A stretch of DNA of 64,000 bases from Lingula anatina. Lineage: Eukaryota; Brachiopoda; Lingulata; Lingulida; Lingulidae. The DNA lies in assembly GCF_001039355.2 (NCBI RefSeq), contig NW_019775869.1, positions 443,268-507,267 on the forward strand, written 5' to 3'. Positions 51,250 through 64,000 of this stretch are shown in pieces (within the stretch, counting starts at the first letter, position 1; every line of letters begins with the position of its first letter). The translations under genes were made by a program, and so were the position numbers. The notes beneath the pieces were generated by a model that saw only the letters and a list, made by a program, of their open reading frames with translations, did not search any database and had not been told where the DNA came from.

Positions 51250-51686
51250 TTCGTCTTTTTCCTTCCCCCGAGGCCGAGATTAAGTTCATAGCAAACTTAC
51301 GTTTAAAATGACGTCTACTCTAGAATTAGGCTAAAAAAACTAACTGAAAAAATCCCTGACCCACTCTCTTTGTACACTTGACTCTATTACTTAAGCTGAC
51401 CTATCGGTTAAGTTTCTGGTTCACAATCTTGTGGTGATCATACGATCCAATGACTTATCTGGGTCAAGGTAAAGGTTGTTCAGCCGGGTATCTTTCTCTT
51501 TTACAAGGTAGCTGCCATATTTGTTGTGAAATAACATAGTTCCTATATTAATCAGAGTCCATCGGCTTTATTCTAGAAGATTCTGCTTATGTTGTAATAT
51601 AAATCGAACTTTTGATATTTGAAGTTTGTGTGCTCATTGCTCTTTCGACTCTAACACTTCCTATTTCTTGACAATTACAGGTCAAA
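51250..51686. promoter_or_regulatory. Divergent promoter region SNX29 / RPL10
   Basis: There are 437 bp between the start codons. A pyrimidine tract CTTTCTCTTTT at 51492-51502, followed by ACAAG|GTAGCT, is the likely RPL10 transcription start (5' TOP) and a very short non-coding first exon. Its intron would end at the AG at 51679-51680, six bases before the RPL10 ATG. Confidence 0.6.
51492..51507 (+). promoter_or_regulatory. 5' TOP tract and mini first exon of RPL10 (inferred)
   Basis: A C followed by ten pyrimidines is the hallmark of ribosomal-protein mRNA starts in animals. The donor AAG|GTAGCT sits five bases after the tract. The matching acceptor is TTGACAATTACAG at 51668-51680. Confidence 0.5.
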
Positions 51687-53751
<2,065 letters not shown>

Positions 53752-54277
53752 CTCTTTCAGTGGTTTATTTATGATATATTGCAATCTCCTGGTACCATCT
53801 TAACAAGAAGGAGGAAAAATGACTGCAAAAACGCTGTTTGCTAATTATGAAAGAATGAATGTACAAATAAAAAAAAAGAAAGAAAAAATTTGCCCGACTT
53901 GTTTTCAACTTTTATTCAAATTCTGATCAATGCATTGAAATGTATGTATCGTAGACCAGACAATTGTAATTTATAGTAGTAAATGCATTCTGAATTGTCG
54001 TTGATGGCAGTCTTCCCCTACTGCCTGCGTATTTAGATATCAGTCGTACAGCGTGCTGACGCCTTGATGTAATAACGAACTGGAAGACTTCTTAATGCCT
54101 AATAAGTAAAATGTAGAGTATTTCACTTCTTGGGGCAATTTTGAAAATCCAGATGCTTAAAACGAGTCTTCTGGTAATGTTACGACATTAGTGACAAGTG
54201 GCATAGGTCCACGAAGTGAAAAAGGGGCATTCGAGTGTTCCTCACCCATATGATAGTCACTGCACAACACTTGTAGA
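53752..54277. other. Overlap zone of RPL10 and calmodulin-like 3' ends
   Basis: RPL10 has AATAAA at 53866-53871 on the plus strand. The calmodulin-like gene has AATAAA on the minus strand (TTTATT at 53911-53916). The two 3' ends therefore fall within about 50 bp of each other and probably overlap. No other feature is seen. Confidence 0.55.
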
Positions 54278-57200
54278 CTATGATGAATTCATGACGTGGA
54301 CAAATTCTGAAAGGAAGATGACAAAGATGAAGTCCAAAGGTTTTAAAACGTGTAGATCTGTTTGGTATGGAATATCTCAATCTCCTGGCTGTAGCAAATG
54401 AAATACTAAAACTTTAAAAACCAAAACCTCATCTGGCTTGATAAATTATAACGATGAAAGGAATAAGAGAAGCTGACGGGCTGTCAGGGAAAAGGCTCAG
54501 ATAACTCGTGTACCTCTCCTGAAGTCCACCTGCTTTACCCTCAAATAGCAAAAGTAATTAGCAAGTGTAATGTATATTTATATTCAAAAAATAAAACTAG
54601 TAAATAATATTTTGTCAGTTTGACCCAATCGGAATTTATCTCTTTATTTCACACCGACAACGGCATTTGAGTGCCGAGGTTATCACATTTTCCCGACCTA
54701 AAAAGTAAACTTGATGAAAAACAAAGCATTTAATATTCTGCTACTCGACCCTAGACTACATGTATTTAGATAACGATTTAATAGTATTTGAGGTTCTGTT
54801 ACACATCGACATTTACCTTCATAATTAATTCTGCCGTCGTGATCAGCGTCTGCCTCTTCGATCATACTGTCCAGCATTTCGTCAGTTATATGTTCTCCCA
54901 TCAACTCTAACCCTTGTTTCAGTTCATCCTAATTAAAAATAAACTTGAGGCTAAATGTAAGGATCTTTACGTGAGGACAGCCACATAATAGATTTCTTTT
55001 CAGTATAGAATGTCAATATGATTGAAAGGGTTCAGATTTAAGGATGAGCCAGATTCTTTTAAAAACGAGACCGAAATAATGCTATCGGACCTCAAATTTA
55101 AATTGCACTTCGTTGTCTTTCGCAGACATGTCATATGAAGAATGCCGGAAAACGCATAGGCCTATNATCTGAGTGGCGAACACCAGCTTTTATGTGAAAA
55201 AGAACACAAAAGGGTATCTGATGCATTCTCTTTTCTTAAGTTTGGCATCTCAAACATGTCTTTGCTGTCATTCAGTGATTGTCTCCTCATACTACAATCT
55301 ACAAAGAAGTCTTGGCTGTATACTATTACAATTTTTTGTTAAATCGAGGAGCAAGGTCAGAAGGAACTCGACAGCAAAGACATTTCTTACACGTGAAAAT
55401 CAATAAAATCATATCCCTAAATAACCATATGTACCCACTCCTTTTTCCTTAACCAATTTGTACGCGCTAGTATTTGTCTTTGTATGATATTGCAATTGCT
55501 TAAATTCAACCAGGTTTATTGTCCAAATCGTCACATATTTTGATATAATTCTTCTGATTTAAATATAAAGTGACAACGAATACCGCACCCTTGAAATGTA
55601 TCCGTTTTTGTCTTTGTCGAAGGCTTGGAAAGCATCCATAAGAACAGAATCACTGCTTTTTTCCCTGTATTTGGCCATCCAGGCTAGAAATTCTTTTTCG
55701 CTAATACTGCCTTCAGCTGAAAATATTGATGTGTTATTTTTTTCATTAATACCATAGCATCAATAAGANTCTGAGTGGCGAACACCAGCTTTTATGTGAA
55801 AAAGAACACAAAAGGGTATCTGATGCATTCTCTTTTCTTAAGTTTGGCATCTCAAACATGTTTTTGCTGTCATTCAGTGATTGTCTCCTCATACTACAAA
55901 GAAGTCTTGGCTGTATACTATTACAACAATTTTTTGTTAAATCGAGGAGCAAGGTCAGAAGGAAGTCGACAGCAAAGACATTTCTTACACGTGAAAATCA
56001 ATAAAATCATTTCCCTAAATAACCATGTGTGCCCACTCCTTTTTCCTTAACCAATTTGTACGCGCTAGTATTTGTCTTTGTATGATATTGCAATTGCTTT
56101 AATTCAACCAGGTTTATTGTCCAAATCGTCACATATTTTGATAATTCTTCTGATTTAAATATAAAGTGACAACGAATACCGCACCCTTGAAATGTATCCG
56201 TTTTTGTCTTTGTCGAAGGCTTGGAAGGCATCCATAAGAACAGAATCACTGCTTTTTTCCCTGTATTTGGCCATCCAGGCTAGAAATTCTTTTTCGCTAA
56301 TACTGCCTTCAGCTGAAAATATTGATATGTTATTTTTTTTCATTAATACCATAGCATCAATAAGACGTATTTTTAGACATGCATTTTCATCTTCTGAATA
56401 CAAATGTGTAATGCTTGTAGAAGACTTACTTGTAACCAACTGTGAAACGAAAAAGGGAATTTGATATAGCCACAACAGTATTGTGATGTCGTAAGCCGTA
56501 TAGATTATTTCTTGCAACTGTAATAAGATGATTGCGACAAGGAACGTATTTGGTTTTGAATACAAACTCATCCTTCTTTTGTTAAGTGTTAAAGTTAACC
56601 AACCAAAAAATTAATGCAGTCATTTGATACAATAGCCTAGTGTCGGGTGATTGTGTATGTGCTACACAGTTCTTCCGACTCTGGCAACCATTCGAAATTT
56701 TTCTTTCAATTGGGCATATTTATCGAATTTTTAAAGCCTGGTAAACAGATGATCAATGTGTTTTTTATGTTGCACAATGCGATAAAAAAAAATACGGAAA
56801 AAAGGCTGCCCAAGGGAAAAAGTTTTATCTAGAGCAGATAGGAAATTTTCAAACGATTGGCACAAGTTACCTGAGTGATGAACTTTTTCAACAAATTTTG
56901 CACAGTCGTCCTCGCTGACGTCGTAACCGAGTTCGTCCATCATGGTTTGAATTTCTGAAACCGATATTTTCCCATCTCGGTTTCTATCTAGCACTTCAAA
57001 GACAAGCTTGAGCTCTGAAAATAGTATTGCCGCAAGGGATCATTTCAGTCATGAATAAGGAAAAGATAACGTTTTCTAAGGGTATGTTAGACTATGCCCC
57101 GCCTTTCATGATAAGGTGCTTTAAAAAATGATTGTAAATGTGAAAAAACATAACTCAAATCATACCTAAGTTTCTTTTAGGTTAAACGCAGTGAATCAGG

Positions 57201-59178
57201 AGAATGCAACTGCAATCTATAGCTATAAACATAAACTTGTTTTAAAATACTGGTGAACTTGGGTTTACATAGACCCCATTTCCAGGGATTAGATCGATCT
57301 ACTTTAGATCGACCTAACTCCCTGGGGGTTCAAGCTAAATAGCTGTCAGCCGGGCGGACACGAAAGTTAATCACCCCCTTACAGCTTGTAGTAGGCGGGA
57401 CGGACATTTAAGCCGGATTATCTGACAGTAATCTAGTGAGACTCCCCGCGGGGATAGATCGATCTAAAAGCTCTGGGAATACAGCCATAGAGACAAGCGA
57501 CTCTAGTCTGGGATTTTCACTGATGCCTCGTTTCAAATACACAACCCTTCCCTTGATAAACCCGCTATATGATGTAGTACAACATTCATTCAACAGAGCA
57601 GGACCTTGCATATTTATACACTTCAACAATGTTAGCTACGTCCGGTTTATCCTGGTCATAAAGTACATTTGATTCCACGAAAGACAAAATATTTACAAGC
57701 CCAAGTCTAAGATAGATATATTACGTACTTAGAACATTAATTGTAATTTAGATCACACCATATAATCATGACCCCCTTATTCGATAACGATTTTATATGT
57801 AGTTTATGGCTATAAACGTTAATTGCCATGATTTTCTGTGGTGTATTTTATTAGCGTGACAAACTTTATTACACACGTTATATTCAACTGAGGGCTCATT
57901 CTGCAAGTAAAACGCATCTTTTCAATCTCTGTTATTCAGACATGTAATTTTAAATGTTCATAGTCTAGCTATATACACTTCCGTAGTTCTAATATACTTT
58001 TGTCACACACGCTCGAGTTCGTCTCTGTGTCTGCAGAATCCCACATCTGCCTCTAGGCCTGGTAACATCGTGTCGAGTACTACCGGCCTAGCCATCCAGT
58101 TATACATTTGTATCAGCTGTATACAACTCGTAGTATAGGTATGTTCTTTTTATAACCTGTTCAGACTTACCTTTTATCTCTTGTTCAGACATTGATCCGT
58201 ATTCCTGTAAATCATAAAAGAACAGCTATTGAATGCAGTAGTCTAAATCCTTGCCTCTCGGTACTGAGCTATTGAGCTACATGTAGATAGCCGCTGCCTT
58301 GCGTGCTATTTGTCCTATATGCTGTGTTATGTGAATAACTGGTAGATATAAATCAAATGGGATAGGCTTATGGGACTTTGACTGTATATCATGTAATACT
58401 TTCACATCTTAAGGTGACGACAAATAATTGTCCCCAGTAATGTTTTGTCATATTTGTGCATAGAATTTCAAGTGCAGTAAGTGAGGTTTATATGGATATT
58501 TTTGTCATTTGGGTAAAAAAAGTCAATTGTCTTTCATTTCAACATTTAAGACAAAGTTTTAAGTGAGTCGTAAAACTCCCTATTGTATTTCAATGACAAA
58601 CATAGCATTTAATTATCTATATATTATAATTGAATATAGGGGAATAAATCATAGCTCATTCTTTTGAATACATTATAAAAGTAAAATAATGACAGAGTTT
58701 TAAGGCCTACTGGAAGGCGAAATGTTGAGTGTCTTTGCTAGTACTTGGTATTATGTAGGCTACCGTAGAAAAAAATCTTCCATTCAAATTGTTTAATGGT
58801 GGATACAACTAAGACCAAAATGCATACATGTGAAATGATGTATACTCCAAGAAATGACAATATCTCAAATATTATTCGAAGATTAAAATGCTCTACTACA
58901 TGTCTGAAAAGAATCTTGCTTCTTTGTTTTCCCAAAGACATTTGATTAAGTTTCGTCACCAGTTTTGGGCTGTATGAATTTCATCTCGCAACAGCAAGAT
59001 AGCTTGCGAAAACTTTTCTGAAATTTTTCAGCGACTTGTTCGTGCCGTTCCGTGGGCTTGGTCAGCTTAAACCGATTTAATATAAAGAAGCAGAACCTTC
59101 CTAAGAGAATCAATTGATCTTCTTACTGTGGTATATGCTATATGTTAGAAAAAATTTACGGCGAAATTATCTTACCAT
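54278..59178 (-). CDS. Calmodulin-like EF-hand protein
   Basis: Six exons: 59176-59178 (ATG only), 58171-58204, 56871-57014, 56185-56312, 54817-54928 and 54278-54306, encoding 149 aa, the length of calmodulin. Calcium sensor is the family role. EF1 DRNRDGKISVSE, EF3 DKDKNGYISRDE and EF4 DADHDGRINYEE are canonical. The EF2 loop reads HHSAEGSISEKE, with His in place of Asp at position 1, so it probably does not bind calcium. The start MEYGSMSEQEIKELK resembles calmodulin ADQLTEEQIAEFK, and the intron right after the ATG is also the classic vertebrate calmodulin position. A second Met in exon 2 (MSEQ) is an alternative start. The last exon encodes only EFVHVMNSS. Exon 4 is also present as a copy at 55589-55716, judged a haplotype artefact. 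Function beyond calcium sensing is unknown. Confidence 0.85.
54636..54697 (-). CDS. Possible alternative terminal exon of the calmodulin-like gene
   Basis: After an acceptor (polypyrimidine then TAG, AG at 54699-54698) an in-phase frame of about 20 codons runs to TAA, with a Cys/Arg-rich end. An AATAAA hexamer overlaps its stop region (TTTATT at 54643-54648). If used, position 12 of the EF4 loop would become Gly instead of Glu. Only splice-site and poly(A) signals support it; the downstream exon 54278-54306 fits the calmodulin family better. Confidence 0.3.
55167..55768. repeat. Near-identical copy of 55770-56365 (probable second haplotype)
   Basis: The copy begins after the n at 55166 and ends at the n at 55769. 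It repeats exon 4 of the calmodulin-like gene at an offset of 596 bp (55589-55716). The two copies differ by scattered substitutions and short indels (for example an extra ATCTACA in one and ACA in the other), as expected for alleles rather than a copied read. Confidence 0.8.
57270..57500 (-). repeat. Dispersed repeat copy R2 (calmodulin-like intron 2)
   Basis: Inverse-orientation relative of 7250-7480. It has three TAGATCGA-type palindromic sites, two of them close together near 57295-57315 and one near 57455. It is locally GC-richer than its surroundings. Probably a non-autonomous transposable element of unknown class. Confidence 0.5.
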
Positions 59179-59827
59179 TTTCCAGCGTCTCGTAGTTCAG
59201 TAGACTTGATCCATACGACGGGCATAAGTCGGCTATGGATAGATGCCAGGCAGTGCTGGCTTAAAGTCAGTAACACTTCAGTAATTCAGGAAAAAACATA
59301 CTCCTATTTCAATCTCTAATAAAATAACATGCAGAAAGTGAACATACAGATAGCCCAGGACTTCTCACTAAAGACTTTATCCTAAAAATCAAGTCCACTT
59401 CAGCCGTTAGCTTGCGGGTATCCGATGGCTATTTACATTGTGCACTTGTCGCGTCCCCAGCAAATCGCTCTCTATCCGCTCTATGACAAAACCTGGTGGC
59501 AAAGTGCACAGCGCTCTGAGAAATGCATTTGTTACTTGGGAGAGTCAAAAGGTTTCAGGGTTGAACGAAGAAATAAAAATAAATCTGAAATTATTGACCA
59601 TACAGGCATGATTACATTATTTATGAAAGGGCCATTGTGAACAGAGAGACTGACCTTTTTATTATTTGCATAAGAATCACATAAGCTAAGAGAAGTTAGC
59701 TATTGACTTAAACCACAGGATTCATATGTAAGCAAATGAAAAGAAATTTGGAGTTCCAATCTGTTTTCATAATTTAGATAAGATTAATATTTGTTTTGAA
59801 AAAGAATCCACTCAAATATGCAGACTG

Positions 59828-60060
59828 AGATGAGTTTTTGACAAATTTTGTCGCCTCATACAGCAGAACCAGCGCAGTTCGCCGAGATTCGCTGTACTTT
59901 AAAGGTACCTTACGTGTAGGGTGGGAAATATCGACAGTTGAGAATTTTTTATTGGAAAATAATCCATTCTGTTCGATGAAAAATATGTACTTTAAACTGG
60001 GATGAGTTTTTGACATATGTATGCCGTCTCATACAGTCGTGCTTCGCTGTACCGAGACGT
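59828..60060. repeat. Diverged 172-bp tandem repeat
   Basis: GATGAGTTTTTGACA occurs at 59829 and again at 60001. Each is followed by a CTCATACAG block and a TTCGCTGTAC block. The spacing is 172 bp. Confidence 0.55.
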
Positions 60061-60436
60061 TAACTTACACCATGGGCAAAATAACCAAAATAACCAAAGG
60101 GCCATGCTTACATTTGTACATAATTATAGTGTGGAAAATATGACTTAGCTCACTCAGATAAAGCACCCCGTTTTCGTCCCAATTTTATTTTGTATACATC
60201 GCAGCGTCATTATTTGCCATGCTGATGAAATTCCAGGTAGATTTTGAAACGCAGGACGGCAGCCAGTGCCCACCAAGTCCAGTTAAAGGTTTCCTATCCG
60301 CGTTTGAAAATGCCACTAATGTGCTTTTTGTAGGGGATTTTTTTTTCAAGGAAAATTTGATTTGGATAATATACCTTTAAGAAATGGCACTAGAAAAGAC
60401 CTACTAGTATAGTTTCTGGGAAAACTGGATCTTCTA

Positions 60437-60437
<1 letters not shown>

Positions 60438-60494
<57 letters not shown>
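60438..60494. repeat. AT microsatellite
   Basis: About 28 uninterrupted AT dinucleotides. The length is likely to vary between individuals. Confidence 0.95.
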
Positions 60495-60499
<5 letters not shown>

Positions 60500-61174
60500 T
60501 ACCTCTGTAAAACACCGTAAACGATGTTATAAACAGATAAATTGCTGGTACAAGAAATAATTGGGAGGGCACTCATACTAATATTGTCCTTACCCCTCCC
60601 CCAATCAAAGGTCACCTTTTTCAGGAAAAAAATCCCACTGTGGAATTGTATGTTTCAGGCAACGTATATAAGAATGTAGGAAGGTTTTAGAACAATGGGA
60701 CCTTGATTTGGCTCAAATCAGCTTATCGCAAACAACTTATAATCATTACAAATACAGTGTGAATCAATAAATATCATTTTATTAGAGGTAAGTATATAGT
60801 AAAATATGCTTTTGCAAAGTGTTGCCATTTAAAACACTTTATCACAGTTTAATCTTTCAATAAGTATATTCTTTGAAAATGGCAAAATTTTTTTAAAAAC
60901 ATTAAATGACTTCTAAATTAATTATTTGAATGCCAATTTTTTTTTTTGAATACTCTCATGAATAGTCCAGAAAAGAATATCAGAAAACCAGCTGTGTTTT
61001 GAAAAAAATATTAAAGCAAATATTGCTGGGACTATAGCAGTGCTACTTTGCCTCCTCCATTTATAACAAGACATAGCATAGACATTCACAGCTGGCTGAC
61101 AACTGAATAAGATATGACTTCTCAAAATTAATCAATTAATTAAATTGAAGTAACGCTGAATGTTGCTGAAATCC

Positions 61175-64000
61175 CTAAAACCTTGGATGCATCATAACAA
61201 AGCCAAAGTTGTACTTGGGTGGCAGTCCAATGTGTGAAACATTAAACTTTGGAGACCATACAAAAGGTGGCAGTCCTGTTCCCAGCGTTGGCCCACTTAT
61301 GGCATAGGACATTCTCTTTTGAGCCATGGCAAAATCTGTCACCTATTAGAGGTTAAAACAGTACAGGGGGTGAGAAATCCTGTTGCATTTAAAACATGTT
61401 TTTCTTTTTTAATAATTATATTTCTCAATACTGTGACTACAGTATGCAAAAGTTCACAACAGCATATTTTAAAATGTTAAAAAATAACAGTTAAAGATTA
61501 CATTAAAAAATTATGTTACAAAAAAAATGAGAAAAATGTTTCTACCAAAGATAACTTACTTTTGTGTCATAACATCCATCAGCCTTTGGATTTTTGGGAT
61601 CCAAGTCACCACGGCAGCAAATGGCATTACATGGTTTCTTGTCAGAGTATGGGTCATGGAGGTAATCTGAAAGCATGCGTTGAACTATAGAAAACAAACT
61701 ACGAGTATTGATGTGTATACAGTTAGTAGATGTTATTTCAGTGCTGAATATATCATGATGAACAATTCCTTACAGACAAAAACAACATGTTAGTAAAAAG
61801 TGGTTGATAAAGCAGCTAAAAAGATAATTACAATTTTTTCAAAAAGCTCTAGAGGATAATTGCATATAAATTTCCTGCTTTTGAAATTTCAAACAAAATG
61901 AAATAGAAATGTTCTTATATGCTGTAGAAGGAAAAACTAGTAACACTATCCTAAATGAAACCATTTCTACATATTCTATCAAAACTAATAAAAAATATGT
62001 TTTCAGTGGTATCTGACTTGCTATTCTGATGAAATATTTTAACTTCAGGTAAAAATCATTGAGTACTATTTCTCTGCATACAACTTAGAAACGTAGACAA
62101 CTACCATTGTATCTCATTATTTTCATCATGGAGTCCATATCTGTGACTTTACCAGCATCTCTTCTAAAGATTTTGGCTCTTGGTGCCATCTGGTAGGAAC
62201 GGTCTAAGCCATGCTGCCTTACAAAGTCAGGGTATCCACTCAAGTTGTATACAGACTCAAAGAATGGAACATTGTAGGATGGCCAGTGACCTTGAAAAAA
62301 TATCATTGATGTAACAAAAATCAGCATTAATTAGGTGATATTCATAAACATTTCTCAACATTTAATACATCAAGAGATTTTTTCTTGCATGGGCGATGTT
62401 AATGGCTAAGTCAAATGCTGTCTGAGAGTTGAAATACTTTTTTCTATCTATGTATGCTACAATAATTTTTTTGAGAAAAAATTAATTTCAAAGTAACACA
62501 CAGAAAGTATTCTTTCAAAACATCACAGTGTCAACACTAATTGCCAGAAATCCCATATAAAATTCCCTGAAAACTCTTCACAAAAAATAGTTAAATGACC
62601 TTGTAGCTGACCTTATACACTTAAATACTAAATGCATGTATTAGGTTATCTACATGTTTTACACAGAGGTCCATGCACTGGTACATACCATCTCTAAGAA
62701 TTGGAGTGACGTCTGCATACTTGACTAGAGATGGAATCTGTTCCACCACATACAGAGTTCCATCATCCAAACTTTTGCCAAGATGGACTTGATTCAAATT
62801 GATCACCATATACTGATTATTGTATGTTCCTGAAAAACAATGGAATGCAAATAATAAATAATACAACCATACCACATTAAAGTGTACAAAAATGCCCTCA
62901 TCAGACTGTTGTTACTGCCATGTGCATATAAAAATGAAGTACAATTAATGTACATGTACATAAGGTTATACCTATTGACAAAGAACAAAAATCAATTGGG
63001 AATGCAAGTCTCCCAAATACATCCTTATGTACTAGTATCAATTAACAACCATACTGCTAATATCAACAGTTAAATCATTAAAAGTTTACCAACCAGAATT
63101 ACAAGTGTTTATTATTTCCCCCCACTGCTGGCCATTTCTTGCCATCATGTTTGCCACTCTGACTCTTTGCCATGCAAACACTGACTGTGGCTTGACATAG
63201 TCATACAAACTCATGTTGAAGACATTGTTTGTAGTTTGGAGGACAACAATATTGTTGCCCATTATGTAGAAATCATCAAGAGATTCTAGGAAGCCTAAAA
63301 AGAGAAGTGAATGTATATGATATTTGTACATAAACACATTAATAATAAGCCTCTAAGTTACTGGTAGTTATAATGGATTATTGGAACTAATTAATTAAGA
63401 TAATAAATTGGTACAAAAAATTGTATGTCTAAACATCATCTTTGCATGACTGATGAATATACCTGGGTAACTTGAGAAGGACAGCTGTCTTGCTGCTGTG
63501 TCTTTGTCTCTGACATTGAAATCATAATGTTTATAGATCCTAAGGGTTGCTGCATAGACAAACCAGCTTGAATGTGACATAAAAATATTTTCATAGGCAC
63601 CTGTCACCTGAAATGGCAAATCATCAAAACTTAACATAACAATTAGCTAAATAACATCTCTTCCATTAGTAACAATATTCATGTGGTTATGTACATCTAA
63701 GTGCTCGACTAAGGACCTATTAAAAATCATAAAATGATGATCTGGCAGCACTTACTGACATTCAAGTGAAACAATAAAAAATCAAACCAAAAAATCAATA
63801 CAAATATTGTAGAAATTTGCTTCAAGGTGTGTATGCCAATGTTTAATGTAAAAAAGTCAATATTGAGTGAAATTCATATTTAGCCAACCTTCACCAAAGC
63901 TGAACAATGTCCACTAGATGCAATATAACTCTGGATTTCATCTGGAGTCATCTTAGAGAAGTCTGGTCTGCTATCTGGATCAATGACGTTCATTAAGTCA
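61175..64000 (-). CDS. PLBD1: Phospholipase B-like protein, PLBD1 type (C-terminal part)
   Basis: Seven exons are visible: 63889-64000 (partial), 63463-63607, 63094-63294, 62689-62829, 62105-62290, 61560-61666 and 61175-61342, giving about 352 aa of an expected 550. PLBD proteins are lysosomal/secreted Ntn-hydrolases. They self-cleave before a Cys that then acts as nucleophile. Here that Cys is expected in [10 protein letters not shown] (codon 63904-63906). Also visible: AHSSW-like [83 protein letters not shown]; the Cys-rich [10 protein letters not shown] segment; and [17 protein letters not shown]. Sites fitting N-glycosylation include NLS, NVS and NMS. PLBD1 rather than PLBD2 is preferred from the CNAICC and YAISGPT segments. 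The signal peptide and N-terminus lie beyond the right edge. Confidence 0.92.

Larger units (their letters stand above)
59179..61174. other. Spacer between the calmodulin-like and PLBD1-like genes
   Basis: No supportable coding sequence. The left part should hold the calmodulin-like promoter. It contains a diverged tandem repeat (about 59828-60060) and an AT microsatellite (60438-60494). The right end is expected to be PLBD1-like 3' UTR, with a minus-strand AATAAA (TTTATT at 60778-60783). Confidence 0.55.

Noticed and set aside
55589-55716. Second EF-hand exon of the calmodulin-like gene as a real alternative exon
   Set aside because: It sits in a block bounded by lone n bases, with flanking introns also copied. 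This fits a retained second haplotype better than exon duplication, unlike the G alpha v pair, whose flanking introns are unrelated.

Overview
The window is AT-rich, intron-rich eukaryotic DNA carrying ten conserved animal genes with GT-AG introns. It has no bacterial features. The gene set includes a Gv-class G-protein alpha subunit, single Rac, synaptogyrin and JOSD genes, and vertebrate-like gene neighbours. Together with many short MITE-like repeats and a tandem repeat of about 161 bp, this points to a slow-evolving invertebrate bilaterian, perhaps a mollusc or another marine lophotrochozoan. The species cannot be fixed from the sequence alone.

Layout, left to right: Rac1 C-terminal exon (+, 285-575); ZNF598 (-, 3428-7902, 6 exons, 887 aa); synaptogyrin (+, 8647-13111, 4 exons, 222 aa); G alpha v (-, 16440-24648, 9 exons plus one alternative exon, 359 aa); GTPBP1 (-, 26858-33440, 11 exons, 686 aa); JOSD1 (+, 34669-37331, 3 exons, 264 aa); SNX29 (-, 41272-51249, 22 exons, 836 aa); RPL10/uL16 (+, 51687-53751, 5 coding exons, 223 aa); a calmodulin-like gene (-, 54278-59178, 6 exons, 149 aa); and the C-terminal part of a PLBD1-type phospholipase B-like gene (-, 61175-64000, running off the right edge). 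In each complete gene the exon phases close and the spliced length is a multiple of three.

Genes mostly alternate in strand. There are three head-to-head pairs (ZNF598/SYNGR, GTPBP1/JOSD1, SNX29/RPL10) and four tail-to-tail pairs. In human, GTPBP1 and JOSD1 are head-to-head neighbours on 22q13 (with SYNGR1 and RAC2 on the same band), and ZNF598 sits beside SYNGR3 on 16p13.3, so the window looks like a piece of an ancient linkage block. The genes do not form one pathway. Two act in translation (RPL10; ZNF598 senses collided ribosomes), and several act in signalling or membrane traffic (Rac, G alpha v, calmodulin-like, SNX29, synaptogyrin).

The most interesting observation is a pair of tandem 129-bp exons in the G alpha v gene. 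Both encode linker 2 plus switch I. They differ at 10 of 43 residues and also carry many silent differences, so they are likely mutually exclusive exons. Two local duplications, an exact 744-bp copy around the N gap and a near-identical copy of about 600 bp around two single n bases, look like assembly or haplotype artefacts and should not be read as extra exons.
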